This document shows, in pieces, positions 35,701 to 48,193 of a stretch of 64,000 nt of DNA. Made by a program: the position numbers and the translations under genes. This stretch comes from Diphasiastrum complanatum (Eukaryota > Streptophyta > Lycopodiopsida > Lycopodiales > Lycopodiaceae), in NCBI GenBank assembly GCA_029204225.1, contig CM055113.1:18135746-18199745 (forward strand), written 5' to 3'. The first letter of the stretch is position 1. Each line of letters opens with the position of its first letter. The notes under the pieces are model-generated. The model was not told where the DNA came from, ran no database searches, and saw only the letters and a program-made list of their open reading frames with translations.

Positions 35701-37640
35701 AAGATTCTTCTGATGTAAAGTTGGTGTCGGACGAAGAGATCTGATATCAGTCATGATGTCATATGCTTTTGTCTTCGATTTCGAGGTTGGTTTATCGATA
35801 ACATCACTAGACAATTTGGTCTTCCCGATTTCTTCGTCCTCTTCCTCGAAAGTGACCACCTTTTCTATAGCTGCTGTCTGAAGTTCAGCGTTGATGATTT
35901 CCTTTGCTTCTACCGAGATATCTTTTGCAAATAACTTCGCAGCATCGCTGTCATAGTCAGGGTCATCTTTGAGATCTTCTTTAGTCGTAGATTTGTTCGT
36001 TGTTTTGCTAGAGGATTTCTTCTTTGAGGATTTTTTGCGCTTTGTTTGAAGATCAGGTTTCGAGGAGCTTTTGCTTCTCATTGTGACTTTGAATAATTTC
36101 TCCACGTCACTTGGCCAGGACTGATCTTATGTCTTTGTCACTTTTCCTTCAATAATGTCAATCTCTGCACAAAAGCATCAGTCACAACTTTCACTTTCGT
36201 GTTAGCAGCAGCTGGTGTTGCTACATACTGATATTTGGGTCGCAGCTTCTGCGGCTGAGGGCAGTCAAGATACTTGTGGCCAGGCTCTCTGCAATTCAAA
36301 CATAATGGTACATAACCAATCGGCTTCCGCGGTTGAGGACAATCAGGAGAAAAATGTCCTGGCTCTCCACAGTTGTAGCAATTGCCCGAAACTGGTTTAG
36401 TTGCAATTTGAGACTTCGCTGGTCCAACAAATTCAGGAGGATTATGTCTTCTTGGTGCGAACTTGGGTCTGTCCTGCTGGGCCGATGCTGCAGTACCCTA
36501 TACATAGTTAGTAGTCGCATCATTTTAAAAAATAAAAAGTACCTCCTGGGCAGGATCTTCAATGTATTTGACATTCACAGTAGTGCAGTCTTCCTTAGTG
36601 TGTCCAGAAGTTTCACATTTCGTACACCACATTCCTGAGTTGGAAGAAGATGCTTTTGGTCTTTTATCTGCAACTTCAAATATCTGCACTTTCAAGTCAT
36701 TAAACTTTTTATTAAGGTCAGTCATATTACTCCTCCAAAACTTTTCAACTTTAGAAGTTGACGACTTATCCTCGACAACTTTCGTGTCGTCCTTTTGTTT
36801 AGTTCGTCGTTTATTCTTTCTCTCTCCTTTGTCAGCTTCTGATTATGATGAATCGCTGCTTTCAGATTCCGAGCTTGAAGAACTGGTACTTAAATCAGAA
36901 TCTGAATCATCATCGCTGTCACTAGAATCAGTCTTCGACTTCGAAATTTCTTAATTGATCGTCGCTTTCATGCTAGTTTCGAGGTCTCGAAATTTTTGGC
37001 ACTAGCTATTACTGCTGCTAAGGAGGTCAGGTCCCCTTGTCTGCAATACCGATCAATCTTTGGTGGTAAACCAGCTAAAAACCATTCGATCTGCATATCC
37101 ACGGGATATACACCGGTTAGTTTTCCTATGAAATTTTTAACCTTTTGTGTATATTTGCGAAGGGATTCTTTACTCTTCTTCTGAACATTGTTCAGACGTC
37201 CAAGAATTCTAGATTTGTAACCGATCTCTCTGAACTGGTTCAGAAACGCATCTTTCAGCAAGTACCAGGTTCCTACATGGCCTGACCAACTTGACTGTAG
37301 CAGATGCGCGTCTGCTTTCTTAGCAGACCAGGGAAAATTCGTAGTTTGTCTACGTCAGTTCCCTTGTTATTCGCATTAGCGATTGATTCGAATTGTGAGA
37401 CATAGTTATCTGCATCTGAAGAAGTCCCTTTAAAATAATCGTATTTAATTTTAGAGATAGAAGTGAAACGTGCAGCAGGACCCTCCATACTGAAGCTAAT
37501 TAGGAGTTCAAGTAACTGGGCAGTGATTTCGTCTAGATTTCTTCGACTAGTACTCTCACTTTCTCTTCGTAAAAATTCCTCTCTAAGCTTACGGTATCGT
37601 TCTAATCTGGATTCTCTATCTGACATACACTAGAGATGGA
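35700..37640 (-). pseudogene. G5 gag region
   Basis: A capsid-like part near 37.0-37.6 kb (YDYFKGTSSDADNYVSQFES; WFLAGLPPKIDRYC) is followed by several Cys-rich knuckles: CTKCETSGHTKEDC near 36.6 kb and, nearer 36.3 kb, two further CxxC-GH-C units (CYNCGEPGHF-like, CLNCREPGH-like) in another reading phase. A Lys/Ser-rich basic stretch near 36.0 kb could bind nucleic acid. Multiple knuckles are unusual for plant Gypsy gag. Fossil; broken. Confidence 0.75.
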
Positions 37641-37686
37641 GATGGATTTGTCAGATTTTTTATAACTTTCCTAAACTATCCTTGGC

Positions 37687-37691
37687 AACGG
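37687..37691. repeat. C4 target-site duplication, left
   Basis: AACGG immediately left of the C4 5' LTR, identical to 43635-43639 on the right. It marks the insertion of C4 into G5. Confidence 0.93.
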
Positions 37692-37940
37692 AGTTAAAAT
37701 AGCAATGATCGACATATACAGTGCTTTCTTATTTCGACGGCACCATGTGTGCTTAGTTCTAGAGCTATCGGGCCATCTTTCTTTTATGAGCCCTTTGAGT
37801 ATTTTTAAGGAACTCATCTTTGTACTTACGAAGTAGTTGAATATACAATTTGAAGAGAGCAATTTTGGGTTCTTGTTGCACTTGACATTGTGTTGTGGTG
37901 ATTGATCCGGTCGGGTGTTTTCAATTGTGTTTTCTTAACT
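37692..37940 (+). repeat. C4 5' LTR
   Basis: 249 bp, from AGTTAAAATAGCAATG to TTTTCTTAACT; same length as the 3' copy. Short for a plant Copia LTR. Confidence 0.95.
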
Positions 37941-37952
37941 TTGTATCAGAGC
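37941..37952 (+). other. C4 primer-binding site (iMet type)
   Basis: TTGTATCAGAGC directly follows the LTR, one base off the canonical TGGTATCAGAGC. Confidence 0.85.
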
Positions 37953-39158
37953 CCTTGGTGGCTGGAATCACCAGACAAGAACAGAGAGCTACAAATTTAC
38001 GACGGTTTGTTGGCTAGGAAGCACAAAATCGAGTCTGTGGAGATTTGTCGAACGGCTCAAAACTATAAAAAGAGTTTAGAGACAGGAAATTGTTGGTTGA
38101 ATCAGAAAGCAAGCAAAGTTTGAAGTTGGAAAATTCTTCTGGAGGGTTGCTTGGCGTTTGTGATTGGTTTGAATCCAATCGAATACCGTTTGAAGAGCGG
38201 TTTGGAGCAAAAGATAGCCTACAGTAGGGCGACCTCAGCTAGTTAGGAGCTGCAAACGAAAGCTTAGGGAAAGCCTGAGTAAAGCCCAATATATTCTTCT
38301 CTTCAAAATTGCTAGGGTTTCAAGGGACAAAATCTGAGATATCTCCTTGTAGGAGGTCATTTTCAAAGTTGTGAGAGGCTGTGAATGGGCGCCCTGGTAG
38401 CTCGATTTAGCTGTAGGGAGGCCGCGACTGGCCGTGGAGAAGGAAGGCAGCTAGTTTGATCCATTTGGAGTTGCCATAGCCTGTGAAGGAGAGAGAAGAA
38501 CTCCATCGCAGAGAGAGAAGAGGAGGAGAGGTCGCGAGAACTCTCGCACGCTCAGTCTAAATTGTCAGCTAGCAGCCCGAAGTGCTCAGTGCTTCAAAGG
38601 CCTTTGATCAATGCACAAAAGCATTGACAGTTGTCCGATCTCGATTCATACAAATTGACGATGGTTATTTCGCGACAGGTGGGTCATTGGATCTAAAGGA
38701 TCCGTTAGATTGAAGTGAAAAAGTCTGAAGGGGTCTAAAGTGCAAAGTGCATTGCAACTTCATTAAAAATCTTTAAATTGAAAAATTGTTGGGTCCCAAG
38801 TTTTTTGAAGGGTGAAGTTTTTTCACACTGAAGAAACAGTTCAAAAACCCAAATTGCCCTTATTTTCACCTCCTTTAGCCTATTTTGGCCAAACGAAAGG
38901 CTATAACCTCCAAACGAAGGGCACTCTGACTGTACCTGCAAGTACGGTACACCAAAACAGAGTGATTGCCGTGGAGAAAGTGTTCAAAGCACGTTAGAAG
39001 TGATTTCACCATTCCACTGGGCAGGAAGCTGGGAGTTGGTGAGTGGTGGGTGGCCTGGTAAGCCAAAAATTGCAAGTCATTATTATTGATTTTTGACATC
39101 ACGGTTGGATCTAGCGTACACTTTATAGCCGACAAGTGAAGTTTTAAGCAGTTCGGAG
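37953..39158 (+). other. C4 long leader with hairpin
   Basis: About 1.2 kb without a gene. It shares blocks with the C3 leader, among them GGCTATAACCTCCAAACGAA and a 21-nt hairpin at 38817-38837. Relative to C3, one stem C-G pair is a T-G pair, which an RNA can still form. GA-rich tracts lie near 38.5 kb. Confidence 0.75.
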
Positions 39159-42100
39159 ATGGCAAACATCAATGAGGCAATTTTGAGCAATGCAAGCAAA
39201 CTTGATGGGGCTTCTAACTACAACATCTGGAAATTCAAAATGAAGAGCATTTTGATGGAGAAAGAGTTGTGGAAAATTGTTGCAGGTATTGAAGTCCGGC
39301 CAAATACCACTCCAGGTGACATAAGGGCCTTTGATAAAAAGGCGCAGAGAGCATTATCCTTGATCAATCTCCCAGTGAAAGACCATGTGATCACTCACAT
39401 AAGCGATGCCACGACGACTAGGGGAGCTTGGGAAGCTCTTAGAATGCAATTTAAAACTTGCAATCCAGCTCGAGCCATGTTCTTGAAGTCGAGATTGAAC
39501 ACAATAAGGATGGAAGAAAGTGAATCAGTGGGATCCTTCTTCACCAGAATAAAGGAGTTGAGAGATCAACTTGTGGCGATTGGAGAACCAATCAGAGATA
39601 TTGAATTGGTACATACCACAATGAGCGACGTCTCAGAAGGGCTACAGATGTTTGTGAGCGGCATTGCTTCAAGGGAGAGGTTGCCTACTTTTGAAGACTT
39701 CCACGGAATCATGTTGCAAGAAGAGCAGCGTTGCGAAGTGGTGAAGTCAAGACAAACCCCACAGGCGGATCAAGCCTGGCTTGCTAAAGGCAAGCAGAAA
39801 GGATGGAAAAAGATTCCTAAGAAATCCAAGGATGATGATGGCGAAGGAGAGTCATCATCAAAAGGGAAAAAGAAGAAGAAAGGAAAATGTTACTATTGCC
39901 ACAAACCGGGTCATTGGGCACGCGAGTGTTATAAGAAGAAAGCAGACATAAAGACGAGAAAAGTGATTCAACAAGGAAACATTGCTGAAGATGATGGAGA
40001 AAATGACGAGACAAGTGTTTTCTCATCGGCATTGGCATCCCAAGTTGATGATGGTGCCAGATGGTTCATAGACTCAAGCACCACAAGGCATATGACCGAA
40101 AAACGTGATTGGTTTGAAAAATTCTCACCAATCCATGATGAGGATAAGGTCACTCAAACCAATGGAGAGGAATGCCAAATACAGGGTGTGGGCAATGTAC
40201 CTGTGCAGTTTCCTAATGGCAAAATTAAAAACATCCCTAATCTACTTTATGTTCCTGGACTCAAAAAGAGTTTGCTTTCTGTTGGTGTAATGGCAAATCA
40301 ACATCTTAAAGTTGAATTTGTCAAGGATGGATGCCTTATGAAGGATACAAACCACAACCACAAAGTGGTGGCGAAGGGCTATAGAGGTAGTAACTGTGGC
40401 CTTTATAAATTGGATGCTGCAAAACTAGGTGAATATGGTTTGGCTATCTCAACAGCATCTCAATCCGAGTTGTGGCACATAAGACTTGGTCATTTGAACT
40501 ATGGGAGCTTGAGATTGATGGCGAAGCTGAAGATGGTAATAGGATTACCGGCATTGTAGGATGATCATCATGCAATATGTGAAGGATGCATCATGGGAAA
40601 GCATCACAGAGAGACATTCAAGAAAGGTGGAGCTGCAAGACCTAAGAAACCGTTGGAACTAATTCACAGTGACCTGTGCGGCCCAACGAAGACCATGTCG
40701 TTGGGGAAAGCATATTATTTTATGACTTTCATAGATGATTACTCTAGGAGGACATGGATTTATTTCTTGAAGAAGAAATCTGACGATTTTGCTCGTTTCG
40801 AGTTCAAAACTTTGGTAGAGAACCAACTAGATGCACACATCAAAGTGCTAAGATCTGATAGAGGGGGTGAATACAAATTTGATGATTTTAAAGACTTTTG
40901 CAAAGAACACGACATTAAAAGACAATTCACACAATCGCACATGGCGCATAGTAATGGTGTAGCTGAAAGGAAAAACAGAACTATTATGGAGAGTGCACGC
41001 TCCATGATGAAGCAAATGGGCTTGACCGATTCACTTTGGTCGGAAGCGTGCAGGGCGGCAACGTTCTTGCAAAACAGGAGCCCTACAGTGGCAGTTCCAA
41101 ATGTAACTCCTGAAGAAGCATTTATTGGAATAAAGCCAAAAATTGACAAGTTTCGTGTCATTGGATGTAAGGCCTATGTACATGTGCCAAAGGAGGAGCG
41201 AAAGAAACTTGATGCCAAAGCAATCAAGGGTATCTTGGTCGGTTATGATGAAAGAATGAAAGCTTACAGGTGTTTTGATCCTGTAACGAACAAGATTCAC
41301 ATTAGCAAAGATGTGATCTTTGATGAAACGCATAGGTATGAAGATGAAGACCATGCAAGCGGTGAAAGCATCAAGAGACTTCCCACAATTCTGGAGGAAG
41401 AAAATGAAGAAGATGCTCCACAAAATGATGCACGTGAAGACGAAAGTTGAGAGGGCGAGTATGAAAGAACACCACCTATCCAAGAGCTTAGGGGGAGGTA
41501 CTTGCCAATAGGAGCAATAAAGGAGAAACCGGTTGGAAGTAAGAGACATTACTTGGACACTCCTTGGGATATGTACTCTCCACGTAGTGTATCACCTGAA
41601 TCTAAGATACCAAAATGTATGAAAAGATCATGAAGGACGCAAAGCTAAATCAAACATGATCTAGCACACAAAGTGAAGTGAGAAGATCAACACGGGAAAG
41701 GAAGTCTCCCGATCGTTATCATGTGAACTATGCCCTAATGATTGACATTTTGAAGTGTCGAGAGCCATCAACCTTTGATGAGGCAAAAGATCACAAAGAG
41801 TGGCAAAGGGCAATGGAAGAAGAGATAGAATCCATCCAAAGACATGATACATGGGAATTGGTTGATCTACCACTTGGAAAGAAACCCATTGACAATAAAT
41901 GGGTGTTTAGAACAAAGTTTCATGCGGATGGCACAATAGCAAAGTATAAGGCACACCTAGTAGTGAAGGGTTATGAGCAAAGCAAAGGAATTGACTATGA
42001 AGAGACATTTGCTCCAGTGGCTAAGTGGACTACGCTACGCCTTATCATTGCCTTAGCATCTCATTTTGGGTGGAAGATCCTTCAAATGGATGTGAAGTCT

Positions 42101-43294
42101 GCATTTTTGAATGGTGACTTAGAGGAAGAAGTTTACATGGTCCAACCGCAGGGCTTCATGGCAAAAGAGCAAGAACAGAAGGTATGTAAACTACACAAAC
42201 CACTTTATGGCCTTAAGCAGGCGCCACGCGCATGGTATGGACACATTGACAGTTACTTTCTTTCACATGGATTTGTAAGAACAAATTCAGATCCAAATCT
42301 TTATGTTCTTATAAATGATGACAGCATTGCCTTGATTGTACTTTACGTTGATGATATCATTATCACTGACAATGATGAGAACCTCACTCATTCTATCAAA
42401 GCCAACTTGTGCAAGCAATTTGAGATGACAGATTTAGATCTTATGCACTATTGCTTGGGTGTTGAAGTATGGCAAACTAGTAGTGATATCAGGTTATGTC
42501 AAAACAAGTATGTAGGTGAGATATTGGAGAGATTTCACATGACAGAGTGCAAATCTTCCATCACCCCTTGCGAAGCTGGTAAGAAATTATCTTGTATTGA
42601 TGATAGTGCACATGTTGATGCTACACTATTTTGTCAACTAGTTGGAAGTTTAATATATCTTACGACTACACATCCTGATATCTGCTATGCTGTAAGTTTG
42701 ATTGGCCAATTCATGTCATCACCCACTATGGACCATTAGAAAGCTGCAAAAAGTATTTTGAGGTATGTGAAAGGTACACCGAACCTTGGTCTAATCTACA
42801 AAAGACAAAGTGTTTTACCTAAGTTGCAAGGTTACGTTGACACTGATTGGGCTGGAAGTATAGATGATAGAAAGTCAACAATAGGTTATACCTTCAATTT
42901 TGGTAGCGGCTGTTTTTCATGGTCTAGCAAGAAGCAAGATACTATTTCTCTTTCTTCCACAGAAGCCGAATATAAAACGTTGAGATCTGCTACCCAGGAA
43001 GCTATTTGGCTACGTAAGTTGTTATGTGAGATTGGCATGAAGCAGGTAAATCCCACTGTTATTTTCTGTGACAGTCAAAGCGGAATACAATTGGCTAAAA
43101 ATCCAATCTTTCATGCAAGGACAAAACATATTGAAGTAAAATATCACTTTGTGCGTGAAAAATTACAATCTGAAGACATAAGTATTGTACATTGTTCTAC
43201 GTTGTTACAAGTTGCTGATATATTTACAAAAGCTTTAAGTAAAGAAAAGTTTGAAACCTTTAGAGCCAAACTTGGCTTAGACCAGGTCATGTAA
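39159..43294 (+). pseudogene. C4 gag-pol
   Basis: Gag opens MANINEAILSNASKLDGASN, with a zinc knuckle CYYCHKPGHWAREC near 39.9 kb. The protease has FIDSSTTRHMT near 40.07 kb. GAG-pre-integrase has ELWHIRLGHLNYGSL. The integrase is at about 40.6-41.3 kb (IHSDLCGPTKTMS, DDYSRRTWIYFL, RSDRGGEY, AERKNRTIMESAR). The RT is at about 41.75-42.7 kb (DVKSAFLNGDLEEEVYM, catalytic YVDDIIIT). RNase H is at about 42.8-43.25 kb (DTDWAGSIDDRKSTIGY, KHIEVKYHFV). This is the full Copia order. Fossil, about four breaks; otherwise well preserved. Confidence 0.93.
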
Positions 43295-43385
43295 AACGCC
43301 TTTACTTGTAATGCTATCATGGAGGTATGTTCCATGAATAGAGTATACTCTAAAATAAGAAGTGACATTGATCATTGAGGAAGAG

Positions 43386-43634
43386 AGTTAAAATAGCAAT
43401 GATCGACTTATATAGTGCTTTCTTATTTCGACGGCACCACGTGTGCTTAGTTCTAGAGTTATCGGGCCATCTTTCTTTTACGAGCCTTTTGAGTGTTTTT
43501 AAGGAACTCATCTTTGTACTTACGAAGTAGTTGATTATACAAATTGAAGAGAGTCATTATGGGTTCTTGTTGCACTTGACGTTGTGTTGTGGTGATTGAT
43601 TCGGTCGGGTGTTTTCAATTGTGTTTTCTTAACT
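43386..43634 (+). repeat. C4 3' LTR
   Basis: 249 bp, the same ends as the 5' copy, preceded by a purine tract (GAGGAAGAG). It ends at TTCTTAACT, followed by the AACGG duplication. Confidence 0.95.
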
Positions 43635-43644
43635 AACGGCGCCA
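43635..43644 (-). other. G5 primer-binding site, proximal part (tRNA-Asp type)
   Basis: On the minus strand TGGCGCCGTT stands shortly inside the G5 5' LTR. The pairing continues on the far side of C4 (GCC, plus strand about 37684-37686). TGGCGCCGTTGCC is the primer site typical of the Athila/Tat group of Gypsy elements, complementary to the 3' end of tRNA-Asp. C4 sits exactly within it. Confidence 0.85.
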
Positions 43645-43656
43645 AAAATTGGTATA

Positions 43657-44923
43657 TGTCGTACTATACCACTAGGGCTAATATAGATTTTATAGTAAAT
43701 AATGTCGTTCCCACAAAGGACAACATTAGAAACTTATGTTTTTGGTACAATTTATGACAAGTGGTTTCGAGTGTTATTCAGGTTGTCGACAGACATTAAA
43801 AAGTAACCAGTATTACTTATGTTTGGGATGGGTAATGTTAATAAATTCAGAACAACAATCTGGCCTCTATCGAATCGAATGAAGCGTGTTCTACAGATGA
43901 GATATTATCAGAGGAGTACAGCAGTACTACACTCTGGCTGATTAAGGTGTCAATAGAGAATCAAGAATTGTTTGATGTATTCGCAACTATGCAGACAATT
44001 AATTAATCGCATTCGCGAACTATTCGTTTCTAGATAGAAGTCCTCAACAACTAAAGCCCAACTTACTTAATGGTTAAAGAACACAAAGAGTTTTAGAATA
44101 CGTTAGAAACTTATGTCAATGCCAATCAGGAAAACAGATCAAAGACTCAATTCTTCAGACGGGGACTGTCATCTCATATGTATACATACAACTTTATTCA
44201 ATGATCGTGCTAGACTGTACCAAAGATAGTCGTTATTTGAGTGCCAAAAAGAAAGTATTCGCGACAGACGAATAAGATGGTTTTAAGACAGTTCTTTAGA
44301 GCATGCTTTACGGAAACACAACAAATGACTGTAATGCATTAGAGCATCTGTTTGATCAGAAAGTAATTCATGAAATGCGTTAGAGATTGTTAGCAGACTC
44401 AAGATCACTCACACTCAGCAGTGCGGAGAACGAGATAAGAGACAATAACTCACAGAACTCTATTCACTTCTTCAATCTCTTACATAAGCATAAACTCTTC
44501 TCTCTCGATGATCGAGACTGAAGTGTGAGATCTATATATGTTCTACGAGGTGAACAAACACACCTCTAAAACAACAGGTGCGTCGCTCCCGTGAAAGGGT
44601 CTAGTTAACAATTAGACTGAAAATACATTCAACTATACCATAGGAGGTATACTTAACTATGACTTAAAGTTATTCTAGTTTAACATGTCTTTTTGTATCT
44701 AGTCGTTTCGAATGGACGACCTAGTAAAGGTTATCCAAGGCAATGTCTTTTCCTTTTAAAGGTCTTGCCCTTAATTACAAGGCAAGTACTTAGGAGATAT
44801 ATTCCCGAAAAATGACGTAGGCCTCTTCATGATTTATACTTAACCAGATCATATCTTCATTTTCGAGTATATCATGCCATATTTATGTTGATATTCAATA
44901 TTTAACATTTTTGTGGCATCACA
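43657..44923 (-). repeat. G5 5' LTR
   Basis: 1267 bp, direct repeat of 27722-28831 in the same orientation, ending GTGGCATCACA on the plus strand. It is somewhat longer than the other copy. It is followed by ACTGT, probably the duplicated target. Confidence 0.9.
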
Positions 44924-44929
44924 ACTGTC

Positions 44930-47900
44930 ATCTAATCAAGATGATCAAGCGTGGTATATTGACTCGGGAGCCACAAGACACATGACAGGTAACAAGAATT
45001 GGTTCAGTAGCTTGAAAGTGTTGGATAATGGAACGTCCATTTCACAAGCAAATGGTGAGGTGTGCAAGATCAAGGGGATAGGCACCGTTTCAATCCAACT
45101 ACTTGATAGCAAAAGCAGGATGATCAGGGAGGTACTTTGTGTACCAGGTTTGAAGAAAAATCTACTTTCTGTTGGAGTCATTACTGATCAAAAGTTGAAG
45201 GTACAATTCACCCATGATTGTTGCTTTGTGAAGGATGTAAACCAAAAGTTCAAAGTTATTGCGGATGGAGTAAGGGAGCCCAATACAAAGTTGTACAGGT
45301 TGAATGCAACAATCAAGGGGCAACATGGACTCGTATCATCCATTCCATCGCAAACTGAGTTGTGGCATAAGAGGCTTGGTCATTTGAGCTTGGGAAGCCT
45401 CAGTTTGATGAGAAAATTGGAGATGGTAACAGGATTGCCTATCATAGAAGACCACTTGAAATCGATGTGCGAATCATGTGTATATGGGAAGCAACATCGA
45501 AAGAAGTTCAATAAATGTGGTGTTGCAAGAGCAAAGAACATCCTGGATTTAATCCACACAGATTTATGTGGGCCTATGAGGACCATGTCCTTAGGTAAAG
45601 CCTTCTATTTCATGACCTTTATTGATGATATGTCACGTAAGACATGGATCTATTTCTTGAAGAAGAAATCAGATGCATTTGACAACTTCAAGAGCTTCAA
45701 AGCATTGGTCGAAAATCAGACAGGTAGGAAGATCAAAGTCCTAAGATCAAATAGTGGAGGTGAGTACAAGTCTAATGAATTCAATGATCTTTGTGATCAA
45801 TGTGGGATTAAAAGACAATTCACGCAAGCTCATACTTCTGCTCTCAATGGTGTAGCTGAGCGCAAGAATCGTACGATTTTGGAAAGTGCCAAATCTATGC
45901 TAGCTGACATGAAACTACCAAAAGATTTTTGGTCAGAAGCATGCAGTACGACATTCTATCTTCAAAATAGAAGTCCTACCATTGCCATACCAAAGATAAC
46001 ACCTGAGGAAGCATTCATGAATAATAAGCCAAAGGTGAACCATTTGCGAATCTTTGGATGTAAGACCTTTGTACACATTTCTAAGGAAAGAGAGATGTAA
46101 ACTTGATGGAAATGCTATCAAGTGTATATTCCTAGGATATGATGATCATGTGAAAGGCTATAGATGTTTTGATCCAGTGGAAAACAAAATCCATATAAGC
46201 CGTGATGTTATCTTTGATGAATCCAAGATGTATGAAGACGAGGATGCTGAGAAGATAGATACATCCAGTGGGAAAGATGGTATAGTGAGGACCCCACCTG
46301 ATGATAATCCATTCATTGACTTTCCAATGATGAAAATGAGGATACATCTCAGGATACTACTACTCAACCTCAAGAGATAGGTTGGAGAGGTAGAGATAAA
46401 CCTTTTGGTGCAAGAAGGATTGAGATTGCAGGTGACAAAGCCGATCACCTGACAGGAAGCTCCGTAAGTGGTTTGAGAGATTGTTGGAGAGCCGCGACAT
46501 GGATGACTTTCCAGGATCATCTAGCCAGGGAGAGCTACGAAGATCAACAAGAGAGAAGACACAACCTAAAAGGTATGAATCAAATTATGCTCTCTTATCT
46601 AGCATTATTCAAAGCAAAGAACCTTCGACTTATGGTGAAGCGAAGGATGATGACATTTGGGTCAAGGCTATGGGAGAGGATGGAGTCAATTGCTAAGCAT
46701 AGCACATGGGACTTAGTAGAACTACCAGTTGACAAGAAACCCATTGGTTGCAAATGGGTATACAGGACTAAGTACCATGCAGATGGAAGTATAGCAAAGC
46801 ACAAGACAAGATTGGTGATCAAAGGGTATGCACAAAGTAAAGGCATCGACTATGAGGATACCTTTGCGCCAGTATGTAAGTGGAATACTCTACGTCTACT
46901 TGTTGCTTTAGCTTCACATTTTGGTTGGCCTTTGCATCAGATGGATGTGAAATCTGCTTTTTTAAATTGTGGGTTAGAAGAAGAGGTGTTCATGGATCAA
47001 CCTGAAGGCTTTCTAGCGAAGGGACAGGAAAATAAAGTATGTCGCTTGAAGAAAGCGCTTTATGGTCTTAAACAGGCACCACATGCATGGTATAGCCTAC
47101 TTTCGTTCAAAGGGAATGGTGAGAACACATTCTGATCCAAATCTATATGTCTTATGCTTTGATGGTATGGTTGCTTTGATTGCTCTTTATGTTGATGACT
47201 TGATTATTACGAGAAATAATCAAGAGATGATAGATATGATCAAGAAAGATCTCATGGAACAATTCGAGATGACAGATCTCAACCTGATGCATTATTGCCT
47301 TGGAGTAGAGGTGCGGCAAAAAGGACACGAAGTGGGTTTAACACAGGTGAAGTATGTCAAAGAGTTGTTGCATAGGTTTAGGTTGTAGGATTGCAAACCA
47401 GTGAATACTCCTATTGAACCAGGTAAAAAGCTTTCTAAGCTTAATGAGTCACAGTCATTCGATGCTACGATGTATAGGCAATTAGTAGGGAGCTTGATCT
47501 ACCTTACCATGACTAGACCAGATATATGCTATGTTGTTGGCATTGTAAGTCAGTTTATGGTAGCACCTACAGAAACGCATTGGAAGGCAGCTAAACGCAA
47601 TTTGCGTTATGTGAAAGGCACTTCAGAGTATGGCTTGATTTACAGGAAGCATGATGGTTTACCTGAGTTGTGTGGCTATGTGGATGCGGATTGGGGAGGT
47701 GACTATGATGATCGTAGATCCACCACAGGGTATGTATTCCAGTTTTGTGGTAGTTGCTTTTCCTGGTCTAGTAAGAAGCAAAGTACAATTGCTCTATCCA
47801 CCACCGAAGCAAAGTATAAGGCAATGTGTAGTGCAGCACAAGAAGCTATATGGTTGAGACAAATCTTGGAAGAAGTTGGCATGAAGCAGAAAAATCCCAC

Positions 47901-48140
47901 GATAGTACATAGCGATAGTCATAGTGGCATTCAGCTAGCAAAGAATCCAATGTTCCATGCAAGAACTAAACACATTGAGATTCAGTATCACTTTATACAT
48001 GTGAGGCTGCTGAGTTGTGAAATTCATGTTGTTCATTGTAGCACAGAAGAACAACTAGCTGATATTTTCACTAAGCCACTTGTTGGAGAAAAGTTTGATA
48101 AGTTTAGATCAAAGCTTTTTGTACTTAAAGTTTGTTGACT
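44930..48140 (+). pseudogene. C3 pol (protease, integrase, RT, RNase H)
   Basis: The protease has YIDSGATRHMTG near 44.96 kb. GAG-pre-integrase has ELWHKRLGHLSLGSL. The integrase is at about 45.45-46.3 kb (IHTDLCGPMRTMS, DDMSRKTWIYFL, AERKNRTILESAK). The RT is at about 46.6-47.4 kb (DVKSAFLNCGLEEEVFM, YVDDLIIT). RNase H is at about 47.5-48.1 kb (DADWGGDYDDRRSTTGYVF, KHIEIQYHFI). It is the counterpart of the C3 gag left of G5. Fossil, several breaks. Confidence 0.92.
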
Positions 48141-48193
48141 TTAAAGCTATGTATATGATTGTATAAAAAGTAGACTCTACTTTAAGGGAGAGA

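Larger units (their letters stand above)
37692..43634 (+). mobile_element. Copia element C4, inserted in the G5 primer site
   Basis: Plus strand, complete in layout: 249-bp LTRs at both ends, iMet-type primer site, leader, gag, protease, integrase, RT, RNase H and polypurine tract, with a perfect 5-bp target duplication AACGG. The two LTRs differ at about 14 of 249 positions by eye, near 6%. It is the least decayed element here, broken in only about four places. It is related to C3 (leader and gag). Confidence 0.95.
27722..44923 (-). mobile_element. Gypsy element G5, inserted in C3 and split by C4
   Basis: Minus strand. The 5' LTR is at 43657-44923, a tRNA-Asp-type primer site at about 43635-43644 is interrupted by Copia C4, gag is at about 35.7-37.65 kb, pol at about 32.9-35.7 kb, the accessory region at about 28.84-31.8 kb, and the 3' LTR at 27722-28831. 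The flanks ATTGT (27717-27721) and ACTGT (44924-44928) look like a 5-bp target duplication, now with one difference. It is broken, with perhaps ten or more breaks. Confidence 0.9.

Noticed and set aside
40760-41549. Two long minus-strand frames in C4
   Set aside because: Antisense shadows of C4 integrase; no own motif.
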